From NCBI GenBank assembly GCA_019084485.1, contig JAHRFU010000050.1:1-64000 (forward strand): a stretch of 64,000 nt of DNA. The letters run 5' to 3'. The notes under the pieces were generated by a model. It had not been told where the DNA came from. It made no database searches and saw nothing but the letters and a program-made list of their open reading frames with translations. This stretch comes from Desulforudis sp. (GTDB lineage: Bacteria; Bacillota; Desulfotomaculia; Desulfotomaculales; Desulforudaceae). A program made the translations under genes and the position numbers. Position 1 is the stretch's first letter, and every line of letters begins with the position of its first letter. Shown piece by piece: positions 41,219 through 50,451 of the stretch.

Positions 41219-41792
41219 ACTGGCGAAGATCATGATCGCCGGTGAGGGCGGTCAGGGCATCCAGGCCGTCGCCGAGATCCTGGCCGAGGCGGCCTACGAG
41301 GAAGGCAAGCACGTGCTCTACATCCCCAATTTCGGCGTTGAACAGCGGGGTGGGGTGAGTGTGGCCTTTCTCCAGATCGGGGATGAGCCGATCGGTTCCC
41401 CCAAGTTTGAGATCGCGGACATCATTGTGGCCTTAAGTGAGCGGGCCGTGGGCCGCACTAGGCAGTATGTAGGTGCTCCGACGGTCTTCGTGTATGACAC
41501 TATGGTTGCTACCGGGAAGGTGGAGTTGCCGACGGGGGCCGCGAAGGTGCTGGCCATCCCCGGAGTGGAGACTGCCAAGAAGGAACTGCATCCACGGGTG
41601 TTCAACGTGATGATCATGGGTGCCGTGATTGAGGCCACAAAGGTGGTCAGCCCCGAGAACGCCAAGAAGGCGATCGAGAAACGGCTCGGCTATAAGTTTG
41701 AACAGGATCCAAAACTGCGTGAACTCAATTACCGGGCTATCGAGCGGGGAATGGAACTGGTAGGCGAGGTTCTGCGGGGAGGGCAAGGATAA
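41211..41792 (+). CDS. 2-oxoacid:ferredoxin oxidoreductase gamma subunit
   Basis: AKIMIAGEGGQGIQAVAEILAEAAYEEGKHVLYIPNFGVEQRGG. Confidence 0.92.
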   Translation: MAKLAKIMIAGEGGQGIQAVAEILAEAAYEEGKHVLYIPNFGVEQRGGVSVAFLQIGDEPIGSPKFEIADIIVALSERAVGRTRQYVGAPTVFVYDTMVATGKVELPTGAAKVLAIPGVETAKKELHPRVFNVMIMGAVIEATKVVSPENAKKAIEKRLGYKFEQDPKLRELNYRAIERGMELVGEVLRGGQG

Positions 41793-42068
41793 ATGGCTGA
41801 TTTTGAATATCAACAGAAAGAACTGAAGCGGGGCACCTTCACGCTGTTCCCGGGACTATGCAAAGGCTGTGGGCTTTGTATTGAGAAGTGCCCGAAGAAG
41901 TGTCTGGGCTGGTCCGAGACCCTGGGTGTGTACGGGATGCCAGCCATCGAGCCGATCAATAAGGAGGACTGCATCTCCTGCGGTGTGTGCTCCACGGTCT
42001 GCCCGGACTGTGCGATTTTGGTTGAGCGCTACGGCAAGGAAGAGAAGAAAAAGAAAGAAGAACACTAG
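41793..42068 (+). CDS. 4Fe-4S ferredoxin-type (delta) subunit
   Basis: CKGCGLCIEKCPKKC and CISCGVCSTVCPDCA. Confidence 0.93.
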   Translation: MADFEYQQKELKRGTFTLFPGLCKGCGLCIEKCPKKCLGWSETLGVYGMPAIEPINKEDCISCGVCSTVCPDCAILVERYGKEEKKKKEEH

Positions 42069-42095
42069 TTCCCTCTTGACAGAAACTAAACTTCG

Positions 42096-42128
42096 AAAGG
42101 CCTTTCCCCCTGAGGGAGAGGCTTTATT
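42096..42128 (+). terminator. Terminator of the oxidoreductase operon
   Basis: AAAGGCCTTTCCCCCTGAGGGAGAGGCTTTATT. Confidence 0.6.
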
Positions 42129-42130
42129 GT

Positions 42131-42168
42131 GAGAGGTGTGAAGTGTGGGAGGTGAGAGAGGTGAGAGG
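42131..42168 (+). repeat. Degenerate heptamer array overlapping the decarboxylase leader
   Basis: GAGAGGT GTGAAGT GTGGGAGGT GAGA GAGGT GAGAGGT. Confidence 0.55.
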
Positions 42169-42169
42169 T

Positions 42170-43597
42170 TTGAATCAGAAACGGGCACCGATTTATGAGG
42201 CTTTGGAAAGGCACGTTCGCAGGGGTTACACCGGATTTCACTTTCCCGGCCACGGCGGGGGTAAGGAGATCCCACTACGGCTGCGCGTATTGTCCGGTCA
42301 ACTGGCCGGATATGACCTGACCGAACTCCCGGGGCTTGATGACCTGCATGCTCCCACTGGTTCGATCCGAGATGCCGAAGCGCTGGCCGCCGCCCTCTAC
42401 GGTGCGGACACTAGCTTCTTCCTGGTTAACGGCAGCACTGCCGGAATTCAGGCCATGATGCTGACGGGTCTCTTGCCGGATGAAAAGGTGATTCTCCCTC
42501 GGAACCTACACCGGTCGGTCGTGGCCGGGCTGGTGTTGAGCGGAGCCGAACCGGTCTACCTCACCCCGCCTGTTGATCCGGATTTCGGGGTCTGCCTCGG
42601 GATTACTGAAGAGATGCTGCGGGCGGAGATCCGGAAGCACCCGGACGCGCGCGCCGTATTACTGGTTCACCCGAACTATTTCGGGGTGGCCGGATTGACC
42701 AGCGGGCACGCAGTTCTGGTTACCGGTGCTGGGATGACCTTGATGGCGGACGAGGCCCACGGGCTACACCTGCCCTTTGACTCGCAGTTGCCGTTGGCGG
42801 CTATGGCCTGCGGCGCGGATGCTGCGGTGCAGAGTATGCACAAGATGGGGACGGGTTTGACCCAGACCGCCCTGCTGCACCTCAAGGGGTCTCGGCTGGA
42901 GCCGGGTGCGGTTCGCCGTAGCCTTGGGCTACTGCAATCGTCCTCCCCTTCCTATCTGCTGATGGCCTCACTCGATCTGGCCCGGCGCCAGCTGGCCCGG
43001 CAGGGGGCTCGGATTGTAGGCCGGATGGTAGATTTGGCCTTGGAGTTGCGTGGTGGGCTAGCGGATGCTGGTTTTCCGGTTTTGGATACCGGTCCTGCGC
43101 AGGATCTGACTAAGGTCTATGTTTCACTTCGAGAAACTGGCTGGAGCGGCCCGGACGCCGCCCGTCTGCTGCGTAACAACCACCGTATCCAGGTGGAACT
43201 GGCCGACCCCTCGGGTCTATTATTCGTAATCGGACCGGGAAGCACGCGCGAAGGGATTCGCCGACTGCTCCGGGTGATGGCTTTGCTGGCTCGGAGGCGG
43301 GGGCGTTCACGCAGACACCCGGTGACCCCGCTAAGACTGCCGCCGCTACCCACCCGTGCCCTGACACCGCGAGAGGCCTTTGTCAGCCCGGCTACCGCCG
43401 TTCCTCTGACCCGCTCCGAGGGACGGATCCTGGCCGAAACGATCGCCCTGTCTCCTCCCGGGATTCCGCTGTTAATTATGGGCGAACAAATGAACCGGGA
43501 AATGATAGAATATATCTTGGAGGCGCGTGCCGGTGGAATGTTGTTGACGGCGGGCGATCCAACCGTGGACACCGTTCGAGTGGTTGCAGAAAGGTGA
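42170..43597 (+). CDS. Orn/Lys/Arg decarboxylase-family PLP enzyme (YaaO-like)
   Basis: YTGFHFPGHGGGKEIP...DLTELPGLDDLHAPTGSIRDAEALAAALYGAD...SMHKMGTGLTQTALLH; TTG start proposed. Confidence 0.9.
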   Translation: MNQKRAPIYEALERHVRRGYTGFHFPGHGGGKEIPLRLRVLSGQLAGYDLTELPGLDDLHAPTGSIRDAEALAAALYGADTSFFLVNGSTAGIQAMMLTGLLPDEKVILPRNLHRSVVAGLVLSGAEPVYLTPPVDPDFGVCLGITEEMLRAEIRKHPDARAVLLVHPNYFGVAGLTSGHAVLVTGAGMTLMADEAHGLHLPFDSQLPLAAMACGADAAVQSMHKMGTGLTQTALLHLKGSRLEPGAVRRSLGLLQSSSPSYLLMASLDLARRQLARQGARIVGRMVDLALELRGGLADAGFPVLDTGPAQDLTKVYVSLRETGWSGPDAARLLRNNHRIQVELADPSGLLFVIGPGSTREGIRRLLRVMALLARRRGRSRRHPVTPLRLPPLPTRALTPREAFVSPATAVPLTRSEGRILAETIALSPPGIPLLIMGEQMNREMIEYILEARAGGMLLTAGDPTVDTVRVVAER

Positions 43598-43601
43598 TCG
43601 G

Positions 43602-44222
43602 ATGACGTTTATTGTCTTTGAGGGTATTGACGGTGTGGGCAAGACCACCCAGATTAATCTTCTGCAGGACAGGCTCACCGCAGCCGGTCTTCGGGTGCTG
43701 GTCACCAGGGAGCCCGGGGGCACCAGGCTGGGTGAAATTATCCGGGGCGTGCTGCTGAATCCGGTACATTCGGAAATGGCTCCGGAAACGGAGAGCCTCC
43801 TCTATGTAGCGGCACGGGCCCAGTTCGTACGCGAAGTGGTTCGGCCGGCACTGGCTGACGGGATGGTAGTCTTGAGCGACCGTTATGCAGATTCGACACT
43901 GGCCTACCAGGGATACGGCCGGAGGCTGGACGTGGCCCGTCTGGGTGAGATCAACGGGCTGGCCACCGGCGACCTGCACCCGGCGCTGACGGTTCTGTTG
44001 GACCTGCCGGTGGAGGCGGCTCTGGCTCGCACCGGAGCTAAAGAACGCGACCGTCTGGAACAGGAAACGGGTGCTTTTTATCAACGGGTCCGGGACGGTT
44101 ACCTGGCCTTAGCGGGGGCGAATCCGGAGCAATACCTCGTCCTTGATGCCGTAACGCCTCCCGAAGAACTGGCCGCGGTGATCTGGGAACGGGTAGGGGG
44201 AATGCTGCATCCGGTTCAGTGA
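43602..44222 (+). CDS. tmk: Thymidylate kinase
   Basis: TFIVFEGIDGVGKTTQINLLQDRL...DRYADSTLAYQGYGR. Confidence 0.97.
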   Translation: MTFIVFEGIDGVGKTTQINLLQDRLTAAGLRVLVTREPGGTRLGEIIRGVLLNPVHSEMAPETESLLYVAARAQFVREVVRPALADGMVVLSDRYADSTLAYQGYGRRLDVARLGEINGLATGDLHPALTVLLDLPVEAALARTGAKERDRLEQETGAFYQRVRDGYLALAGANPEQYLVLDAVTPPEELAAVIWERVGGMLHPVQ

Positions 44223-45186
44223 CGTTATCGGGCAGGAAACGGCAAAGCGCTCTTTGTCTGGAGCCTTGGAAAGCAACCGGGTGGCCCAGGCCTACCTCTT
44301 CTATGGCCCTGAGGGTGTGGGCAAGAGTAAGATGGCCGAAGTCCTGATGCGCCGCCTAGTCTGCCGTGCGCCGGAACTTGACGAGCCCTGCGGTGCCTGC
44401 CCGGACTGTCGGATGTTTGAGGCCGGAACCCACCCCGACGTACACCGTGTGGGGAACCCGGATGACAAGTCCTTGGGGATTGACGCGGTGCGTCGCTTGC
44501 AGGGAGTGCTGTCCTACACGCCGTACGGGCGTACCCACGTAACCTATGTGGCTCCCGCGGACAGGCTCACCCTCCAGGCGGCCAACGCCTTTTTAAAGAC
44601 GCTGGAGGAACCCCCCGGGCGTGCGGTGTTTATCCTGGTGTCAGCTTATCCAGAGCGGATACCGCCCACGGTACTCTCGCGTTGCGTCCGGATTCCCTTT
44701 CGGCACCTATCCAGTGAAGAAATAATTGGTAGTTTGGGAACAATGGGATATATGGGGCCCGAGGTGCGGACGGCTGCGGCCTTCGCCGAAGGCAACCTGG
44801 CAAAGGCGGTAGAACTGGTCTCAGGGGCATGGAGCCCCCAAGTCAGGGACGAAGTGATATCCCTGGCGAAGCGGGCGAGGTCGCTCGGCACGGTGGAGGT
44901 TGCGGCCCTGGCCCAGGAGATGGCATCGCGTGCCGTTCTGGAGGAGCGGCTACGGATGCTGGCTGCCTGGTACCGTGACCTGCTGATGTGGCTGGAAACG
45001 GCGGATGAAGTGTTGGTTGTCAATGCCGACCGGCTTAGTGAGATCCGATCCGCAGCCCAGGGTTACTCCGCCCGTGAACTGGTACAGATTATCACCAGGA
45101 TTGAGAACGCGTTGCAGCGGCTAGAAGGCAACGGCAACCCGCGCCTGATTGCTGAGGTGCTACTGCTGGGTCTTGCCGCAAGATAA
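44209..45186 (+). CDS. holB: DNA polymerase III delta' subunit; predicted ATC start
   Basis: ORF in the track starts at TTG 44254, but in-frame upstream codons read (I/M)RFSDVIGQETAKRS-LSGALESNRVAQAYLFYGPEGVGKSK; SD-like GGGGG 8 nt before ATC at 44209. Confidence 0.85.
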   Translation: MRFSDVIGQETAKRSLSGALESNRVAQAYLFYGPEGVGKSKMAEVLMRRLVCRAPELDEPCGACPDCRMFEAGTHPDVHRVGNPDDKSLGIDAVRRLQGVLSYTPYGRTHVTYVAPADRLTLQAANAFLKTLEEPPGRAVFILVSAYPERIPPTVLSRCVRIPFRHLSSEEIIGSLGTMGYMGPEVRTAAAFAEGNLAKAVELVSGAWSPQVRDEVISLAKRARSLGTVEVAALAQEMASRAVLEERLRMLAAWYRDLLMWLETADEVLVVNADRLSEIRSAAQGYSARELVQIITRIENALQRLEGNGNPRLIAEVLLLGLAAR

Positions 45187-45197
45187 AAGGGGGACAA

Positions 45198-45220
45198 AAA
45201 AAGGGGACTGTCCCCTTTTT
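45198..45220. repeat. 23-bp perfect palindrome
   Basis: AAAAAGGGGAC-T-GTCCCCTTTTT between holB and ricT. Confidence 0.85.
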
Positions 45221-45230
45221 GCAAGGAGGT

Positions 45231-46064
45231 ATGAAGTTGGCCGGAGAGATGGTTGGTGTCTGCTTTAAAGCGGCCGGCAAGGTTTATTATTTTGATCCGG
45301 GCAGTCTGGATGTGAATGTTGGCGACAGGGTGATCGTGGAGACGGTACGCGGTCAGGAGTACGGTACCGTGGTAAGCAGACCGTTGCCCCGCATGGGCGA
45401 GGAGCAGGAACAGTCCCTAAAACCGGTGATCCGGAAAGCGGACGAGGAAGACCGGAAGCGGATCGATGAACTGCAGGCCAAGGAGAAGTACGCCTTTAAG
45501 GTCTGTGTGGACAAGGTGGCCGCCCACGGCCTGCCGATGAAGGTCGTGGCGGTGGACTATACCTTTGACGGGAGCAAGATCGTTTTCTATTTTACAGCCG
45601 AGGGGCGGATCGACTTCCGGGAACTGGTCCGTGACCTGGCATCCGTGTTCCGGACGCGCATTGAATTGAGGCAGATTGGAGTGCGGGACGAGGCCAAGAT
45701 GGTGGGGGGTCTCGGGGGCTGCGGCCGGGAGCTCTGCTGCGGTAGCTGGCTCCGCGAGTTTACACCCGTGTCCATCCGGATGGCGAAGGATCAGAACCTG
45801 TCCCTGAACCCGGCTAAGATTTCGGGGATCTGTGGGCGTCTGATGTGCTGCCTGAAGTACGAGAACGATACCTACGAGAACGCCCGGAAAGGGTTCCCGA
45901 ACGTCGGGAGCACGGTGATGACCCCGAAGGGAGAGGGCAGGGTCACCGGGGTGAACATCCTGAAATCGGTTCTAACGGTGGAACTGAAAGACCCGAAGGT
46001 GCACGAAGAGTTCAAACCTGACGAAGTCAAGAAGACCTGCAGTTGTCCCAGGAAGCGGGGATAA
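45231..46064 (+). CDS. ricT: PSP1 domain protein RicT/YaaT
   Basis: MVGVCFKAAGKVYYFDPG...GGLGGCGRELCCGSWLREFTPVSIRMAKDQNLSLNPAKISGICGRLMCCLKYE. Confidence 0.93.
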   Translation: MKLAGEMVGVCFKAAGKVYYFDPGSLDVNVGDRVIVETVRGQEYGTVVSRPLPRMGEEQEQSLKPVIRKADEEDRKRIDELQAKEKYAFKVCVDKVAAHGLPMKVVAVDYTFDGSKIVFYFTAEGRIDFRELVRDLASVFRTRIELRQIGVRDEAKMVGGLGGCGRELCCGSWLREFTPVSIRMAKDQNLSLNPAKISGICGRLMCCLKYENDTYENARKGFPNVGSTVMTPKGEGRVTGVNILKSVLTVELKDPKVHEEFKPDEVKKTCSCPRKRG

Positions 46065-46066
46065 CC

Positions 46067-46906
46067 GTGACGGCAGGGACGCTTTTCGTCTGCGGTTCCC
46101 CGATCGGCAACCTGGAAGATGCCAGTCAGCGCCTACTCCGGGTCTTAAGTGAGGCCGACCTGATCGCGGCCGAGGATACGCGCCACACCCGCAAGCTGCT
46201 GTCCCACTTCGGGATCAGCAGCCCGTTGACCAGTTTCCACGCCCATTCCAAAGAGGGGAAGGTCGGGGCTCTGATCGCAGAACTGCGTCAGGGACGATCG
46301 GTGGCTCTGGTCTCCGACGCCGGAATGCCGGGCATCTCTGATCCCGGGGGGCCGCTCATTGCCGAAGTTCTGGCCGCGGGCCTGCCGGTAGAGGTTATTC
46401 CCGGCCCCAGTGCCCTGTTGACTGCACTGCTGCTTTCGGGGCTGCGGTCGGATCGGTTTGTGTTTGAGGGGTTTTTGCCGCGCAAGGGGCGGCGTAAGGC
46501 CCTCGAACTCTGGCGGGCTGAGAAGCGAACCATCGTCTTCTACGAATCACCGCACCGGGTGCTCAGCACCCTCGGCGATATCCTGGAAGTCTTGGGTGAC
46601 CGCCGCATCGCCCTATGCCGGGAACTGACCAAGAAGTTCGAAGAAACCTTTCGCGGCACCGTCTCCGGGGCAGTTGCCCACTTTCAGGTCCGGGCGCCGA
46701 AGGGTGAGTTCACGCTGGTGCTGGAAGGAGCGATGGAAAAGGCGGACGAAGGTGCCGGGATTCCCGGAGAGCCCCAGCTCCGATCCGCCTTTGAGGAACT
46801 CCTGGCGAACGGAGTCGACCGGCGAACGGCCGTCAAGGAACTGGCCGTCCGCTACGGAAGCCGCCGCCGGGAGATATACAATGCCCTGTTCGGAGAGCGC
46901 CCATGA
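46067..46906 (+). CDS. rsmI: 16S rRNA (cytidine1402-2'-O)-methyltransferase
   Basis: TAGTLFVCGSPIGNLEDASQRLLRVLSEADLIAAEDTRHTRKLLSHFGI; GTG start assumed. Confidence 0.95.
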   Translation: MTAGTLFVCGSPIGNLEDASQRLLRVLSEADLIAAEDTRHTRKLLSHFGISSPLTSFHAHSKEGKVGALIAELRQGRSVALVSDAGMPGISDPGGPLIAEVLAAGLPVEVIPGPSALLTALLLSGLRSDRFVFEGFLPRKGRRKALELWRAEKRTIVFYESPHRVLSTLGDILEVLGDRRIALCRELTKKFEETFRGTVSGAVAHFQVRAPKGEFTLVLEGAMEKADEGAGIPGEPQLRSAFEELLANGVDRRTAVKELAVRYGSRRREIYNALFGERP

Positions 46907-46991
46907 CAAAGAGGCCGAACGGCCTCCTGTAATGGTTAACCTTTTCTGTTTTCCCGTACCGGTTACCGTGCTCTAGCTGCAGGCCCTATGA

Positions 46992-47246
46992 CTAGATAGC
47001 CTGGGCCTTTTCAAACATAGCGATCGCGCACTCGCGACAGACCAACTTGCCACGGTAGTGCTGGACATCACCGGCGTTGCCACAGAAGACGCAGGCGGGC
47101 TCGTACTTACGAAGGATAATCTTCTCCGCGTCTACGTAGATTTCCAACGCGTCCTTTTCTTCGATGCCGAGCGTCCTTCTCAGTTCAATCGGGATAACCA
47201 CCCGACCGAGCTCGTCCACCTTCCGGACAATACCTGTCGATTTCAT
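46992..47246 (-). CDS. abrB: AbrB/SpoVT-family regulator with C-terminal CxxC...CxxC
   Basis: MKSTGIVRKVDELGRVVIPIELRRTLGIEEKDALEIYVD...CVFCGNAGDVQHYRGKLVCREC. Confidence 0.93.
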   Translation of the reverse strand: MKSTGIVRKVDELGRVVIPIELRRTLGIEEKDALEIYVDAEKIILRKYEPACVFCGNAGDVQHYRGKLVCRECAIAMFEKAQAI

Positions 47247-47461
47247 TAATGCAGTTCCCCCTCCCCAAAATCTATTCGACATAATAAAACAAAATGGCGC
47301 AAGTAAATGGTACCAAGCATACCAGTATAAGTCAACAGGTTTTTAATATTTTTAGCAAAAATTGTTATATCTTTTCGGGTTCAGGGGCTGCGTAACTTGA
47401 CACATTGCTAATTGCTGGATTAAAATTGTCGGTAACTCCGACGAAAGGAAGGGAATGGGAT

Positions 47462-49006
47462 TTGGGGAAACCAGCGTTCTACATCACCACCCCCATTTAT
47501 TATCCCAGTGACAATCTCCACATCGGTCACGCCTACACCACCGTTGCCGCCGACACCGTTGCGCGGTTCAAACGTTTAACGGGGCACGACGTTTGGTTTC
47601 TGACCGGTTCCGACGAACACGGGCAGAAGATCGAACGCATGGCTCGAGCCAACGATCAGGAGCCGCAGGCTTACGTTGATGAAATTGTGGCCGGTTTCAA
47701 GAAACTCTGGTCCAGGCTGGATGTGGAATACTCCGATTTTATCCGGACTTCCGAGCAGCGGCATAAAGAGGTTGTTTCTAAGATTTTCGCTCAGCTCTAC
47801 GAGCAGGGTGACATCTACAAGGCAAACTACGAAGGCTGGTACTGCACCCCCTGTGAGACCTTCTTCACCGAACGTCAGTTGGCGGAAGGCAACTGCCCGG
47901 ACTGCAGCCGTAGCGCCGAGCTTGTGCAGGAGGAGAGTTACTTCTTTCGCCAGTCCAAGTACGCCCAGCGCCTGCTCGACCATATTGAACGCCACCCGGA
48001 CTTCATTCAGCCGGTAACCAGGCGGAACGAAGTGGTCAGTTTCATTAATGTGGGGCTGGAGGATCTCTGCGTCTCCCGAACCACCTTCGACTGGGGAATC
48101 AGGGTCCCCTTCGACCCGAAGCACGTGATTTACGTCTGGGTGGACGCCCTGACGAATTATATCTCTGCGCTGGGCTACGGCACCGAGAACGACGAGTTGT
48201 TCCGGCGCTATTGGCCGGCTGACATCCACCTGATGGCCAAGGATATCATCCGCTTCCACTGTATTATTTGGCCGATACTGCTGATGGCCGCCGGGGTTGA
48301 ATTGCCCAAGCGGATAGTTGGACACGGCTGGCTCTTACTGGACAGCGGTAAAATGTCCAAGTCCAAGGGAAACGTGATCGACCCGCACATTCTGATGGAT
48401 AGGTACGGGGTTGACGCTATCCGCTATTACCTGTTGCGAGAAATGCCGGTTGGATCCGATGCCAACTATTCTGAAGAGAACCTGGTCTTTCGTACCAACG
48501 TGGATCTGGCCAACGACCTGGGCAACCTGCTCAGCCGAACCACGGCTATGATCAACAAATACTTTGAGGGGCGGATTCCCCAGCCCGGCTCGGCCACGGC
48601 ACTTGATCAGGAACTGATCGACCTGGCGCTACAGACGCCGGCGCAGGTCGAACGGCTGGTCGACGCCTTTGAGTTGTCCAATGCACTGGTGGCCATCGGC
48701 CGCCTGGTGGCGCGGGCGAACAAGTACATCGAAGAGACCGCACCCTGGACGCTGGCTAAGGATCCGGATAATCGCGAGCAACTGGCCACAGTGATGTATA
48801 ACCTGGCCGAGTCCTACCGGATGGTCACGGTCATGCTGACCCCGTTTATGCCAGGCTTTCCGGCGCGGGTCTGGGCGCAGCTAGGGATTGGCGACCGTGC
48901 GGACCTGCATTCCTGGGAGTCCCTGACCTGGGGGCGGATTCCCCCCGGAACGGAGATATCGCGGGGACAGCCCCTGTTCCCGCGCATTGAGACGGAGAAG
49001 AAGTAA
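47462..49006 (+). CDS. metG: Methionyl-tRNA synthetase, short form, TTG start
   Basis: PAFYITTPIYYPSDNLHIGHAYTTVAADTVARF...KMSKSKGNVIDP; no C-terminal dimerisation domain. Confidence 0.96.
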   Translation: MGKPAFYITTPIYYPSDNLHIGHAYTTVAADTVARFKRLTGHDVWFLTGSDEHGQKIERMARANDQEPQAYVDEIVAGFKKLWSRLDVEYSDFIRTSEQRHKEVVSKIFAQLYEQGDIYKANYEGWYCTPCETFFTERQLAEGNCPDCSRSAELVQEESYFFRQSKYAQRLLDHIERHPDFIQPVTRRNEVVSFINVGLEDLCVSRTTFDWGIRVPFDPKHVIYVWVDALTNYISALGYGTENDELFRRYWPADIHLMAKDIIRFHCIIWPILLMAAGVELPKRIVGHGWLLLDSGKMSKSKGNVIDPHILMDRYGVDAIRYYLLREMPVGSDANYSEENLVFRTNVDLANDLGNLLSRTTAMINKYFEGRIPQPGSATALDQELIDLALQTPAQVERLVDAFELSNALVAIGRLVARANKYIEETAPWTLAKDPDNREQLATVMYNLAESYRMVTVMLTPFMPGFPARVWAQLGIGDRADLHSWESLTWGRIPPGTEISRGQPLFPRIETEKK

Positions 49007-49010
49007 CAGA

Positions 49011-49772
49011 ATGCTGATTGATGCCCACGCCCACCTTGACCACGAACGCTTTGATGGCGAGCGGGAGGCCGTAATCGCCCGGGCGTTGGCAGCAGGAGTA
49101 GGTTTAATTGTCTGCGTCGGGAGTGACCTCAAGTCATCCCGTGAGTCGCTGGCGCTGGCCCGGGCCAACACCTCCGTATTCGCCGCCGCCGGTGTTCATC
49201 CACACGAGGCCGGGGCCGCACCCCCCGACTATCTGGACGAGGTGCGCCGCCTCCTGGCCGAGCCCAAGATGGTCGCCCTGGGAGAGATCGGTCTCGACTA
49301 CCACTACGATTTTTCACCCCGCCCGGTGCAGAGGCAAGTCTTTGAAGCGCAGTTGGAACTCGCCCGGGAACTGGGCTGTCCGGTGGTGGTGCACAGCCGC
49401 AAGGCCGATGCCGATACCGCCCGGATGTTGGCGGAGAGCGGTGCAAGCCGGGTTGTAATGCACTGCTACTCCGGCGATTGGCCGCTTGCCGAGCGCTACC
49501 TGGAACTGGGGTACTTCATTTCCTTGTCCGGTGTGGTTACCTTTCCGAAAAGTGCGGAAACCCGGGAGGTGGCATTGCGCCTGCCCCTCGAGCGCTTGAT
49601 GCTGGAGACCGATGCACCCTACCTGGCACCGGTTCCGCGCCGGGGCCGCCGCAACGAACCGGCCTATGTACGCTACACAGCGGAGGCGGTAGCCTCTATC
49701 CGGGGGATCAGCCTGGAAGAGGTAGCCCGGCAGACGACGGCTAATGCCAAGCTGTTTTTCGGGCTGGTTTAG
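49011..49772 (+). CDS. tatD: TatD-family deoxyribonuclease
   Basis: MLIDAHAHLDHERFD...ALGEIGLDYHYDFSPRPVQRQVFEAQLELA. Confidence 0.95.
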   Translation: MLIDAHAHLDHERFDGEREAVIARALAAGVGLIVCVGSDLKSSRESLALARANTSVFAAAGVHPHEAGAAPPDYLDEVRRLLAEPKMVALGEIGLDYHYDFSPRPVQRQVFEAQLELARELGCPVVVHSRKADADTARMLAESGASRVVMHCYSGDWPLAERYLELGYFISLSGVVTFPKSAETREVALRLPLERLMLETDAPYLAPVPRRGRRNEPAYVRYTAEAVASIRGISLEEVARQTTANAKLFFGLV

Positions 49773-49843
49773 CGCGGTTCAGAATTTGTGGTGTGGCGCG
49801 TATGTAATGGAGAGAATGAGATGGTGAGCGGAGGGGATCAGGT

Positions 49844-50371
49844 ATGACCGATCAGGGACTGGTTATGGTCTTCACCGGAAACGGCAAGGGAAAAACCACA
49901 GCGGCACTGGGACTGGCGCTGCGGGCCTGGGGTCAGGGCATGCGGGTCCTGATGCTGCAGTTTGTGAAGCGGGATGGGAACCCGGGGGAACTCAAGGCGG
50001 CCGAACAAATGGACGGCCTGGATATCCGCCCGATGGGGGCCGGGTTCGTGCGTTTGGGGGATGAAGCGGCACTGGCCAAGCACCGCACCGCAGCGGGGGA
50101 AGCATTGGCCGAAGCCTGGGCGGCGGTCCGGTCCGGAGACTATGAAATGGTGATTCTGGACGAAGTCCTGTACGCAGTCAAGCTCGGGCTGATCACCGAT
50201 GCCGATGTCCTCGGACTGATGGAGGCCAAACCGGTGGGACTGCACTTGGTGCTCACCGGCCGTAACACCTCACCGGCGATCGTGGCCAAGGCGGATCTGG
50301 TTACCGAGATGCTGGAAGTGAAGCATCACTATCAGAACGGTGTTAAGGCCCAAAAAGGAATCGAATTTTAG
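49844..50371 (+). CDS. cobO: Cob(I)yrinic acid a,c-diamide adenosyltransferase
   Basis: GLVMVFTGNGKGKTTAALGLALRAWGQGMRVLMLQFVK. Confidence 0.95.
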   Translation: MTDQGLVMVFTGNGKGKTTAALGLALRAWGQGMRVLMLQFVKRDGNPGELKAAEQMDGLDIRPMGAGFVRLGDEAALAKHRTAAGEALAEAWAAVRSGDYEMVILDEVLYAVKLGLITDADVLGLMEAKPVGLHLVLTGRNTSPAIVAKADLVTEMLEVKHHYQNGVKAQKGIEF

Positions 50372-50451
50372 TGAGTTCTCCCGATTGGAAGTTATCTGGA
50401 AACGGAAGGAGTTCGGAGGAGCCTTGCCGAATAAGATGCATTGGTGATTAA

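Noticed and set aside
47576-48325. 249-aa minus-strand ORF antisense to metG
   Set aside because: Opposite a conserved synthetase; no independent signal.
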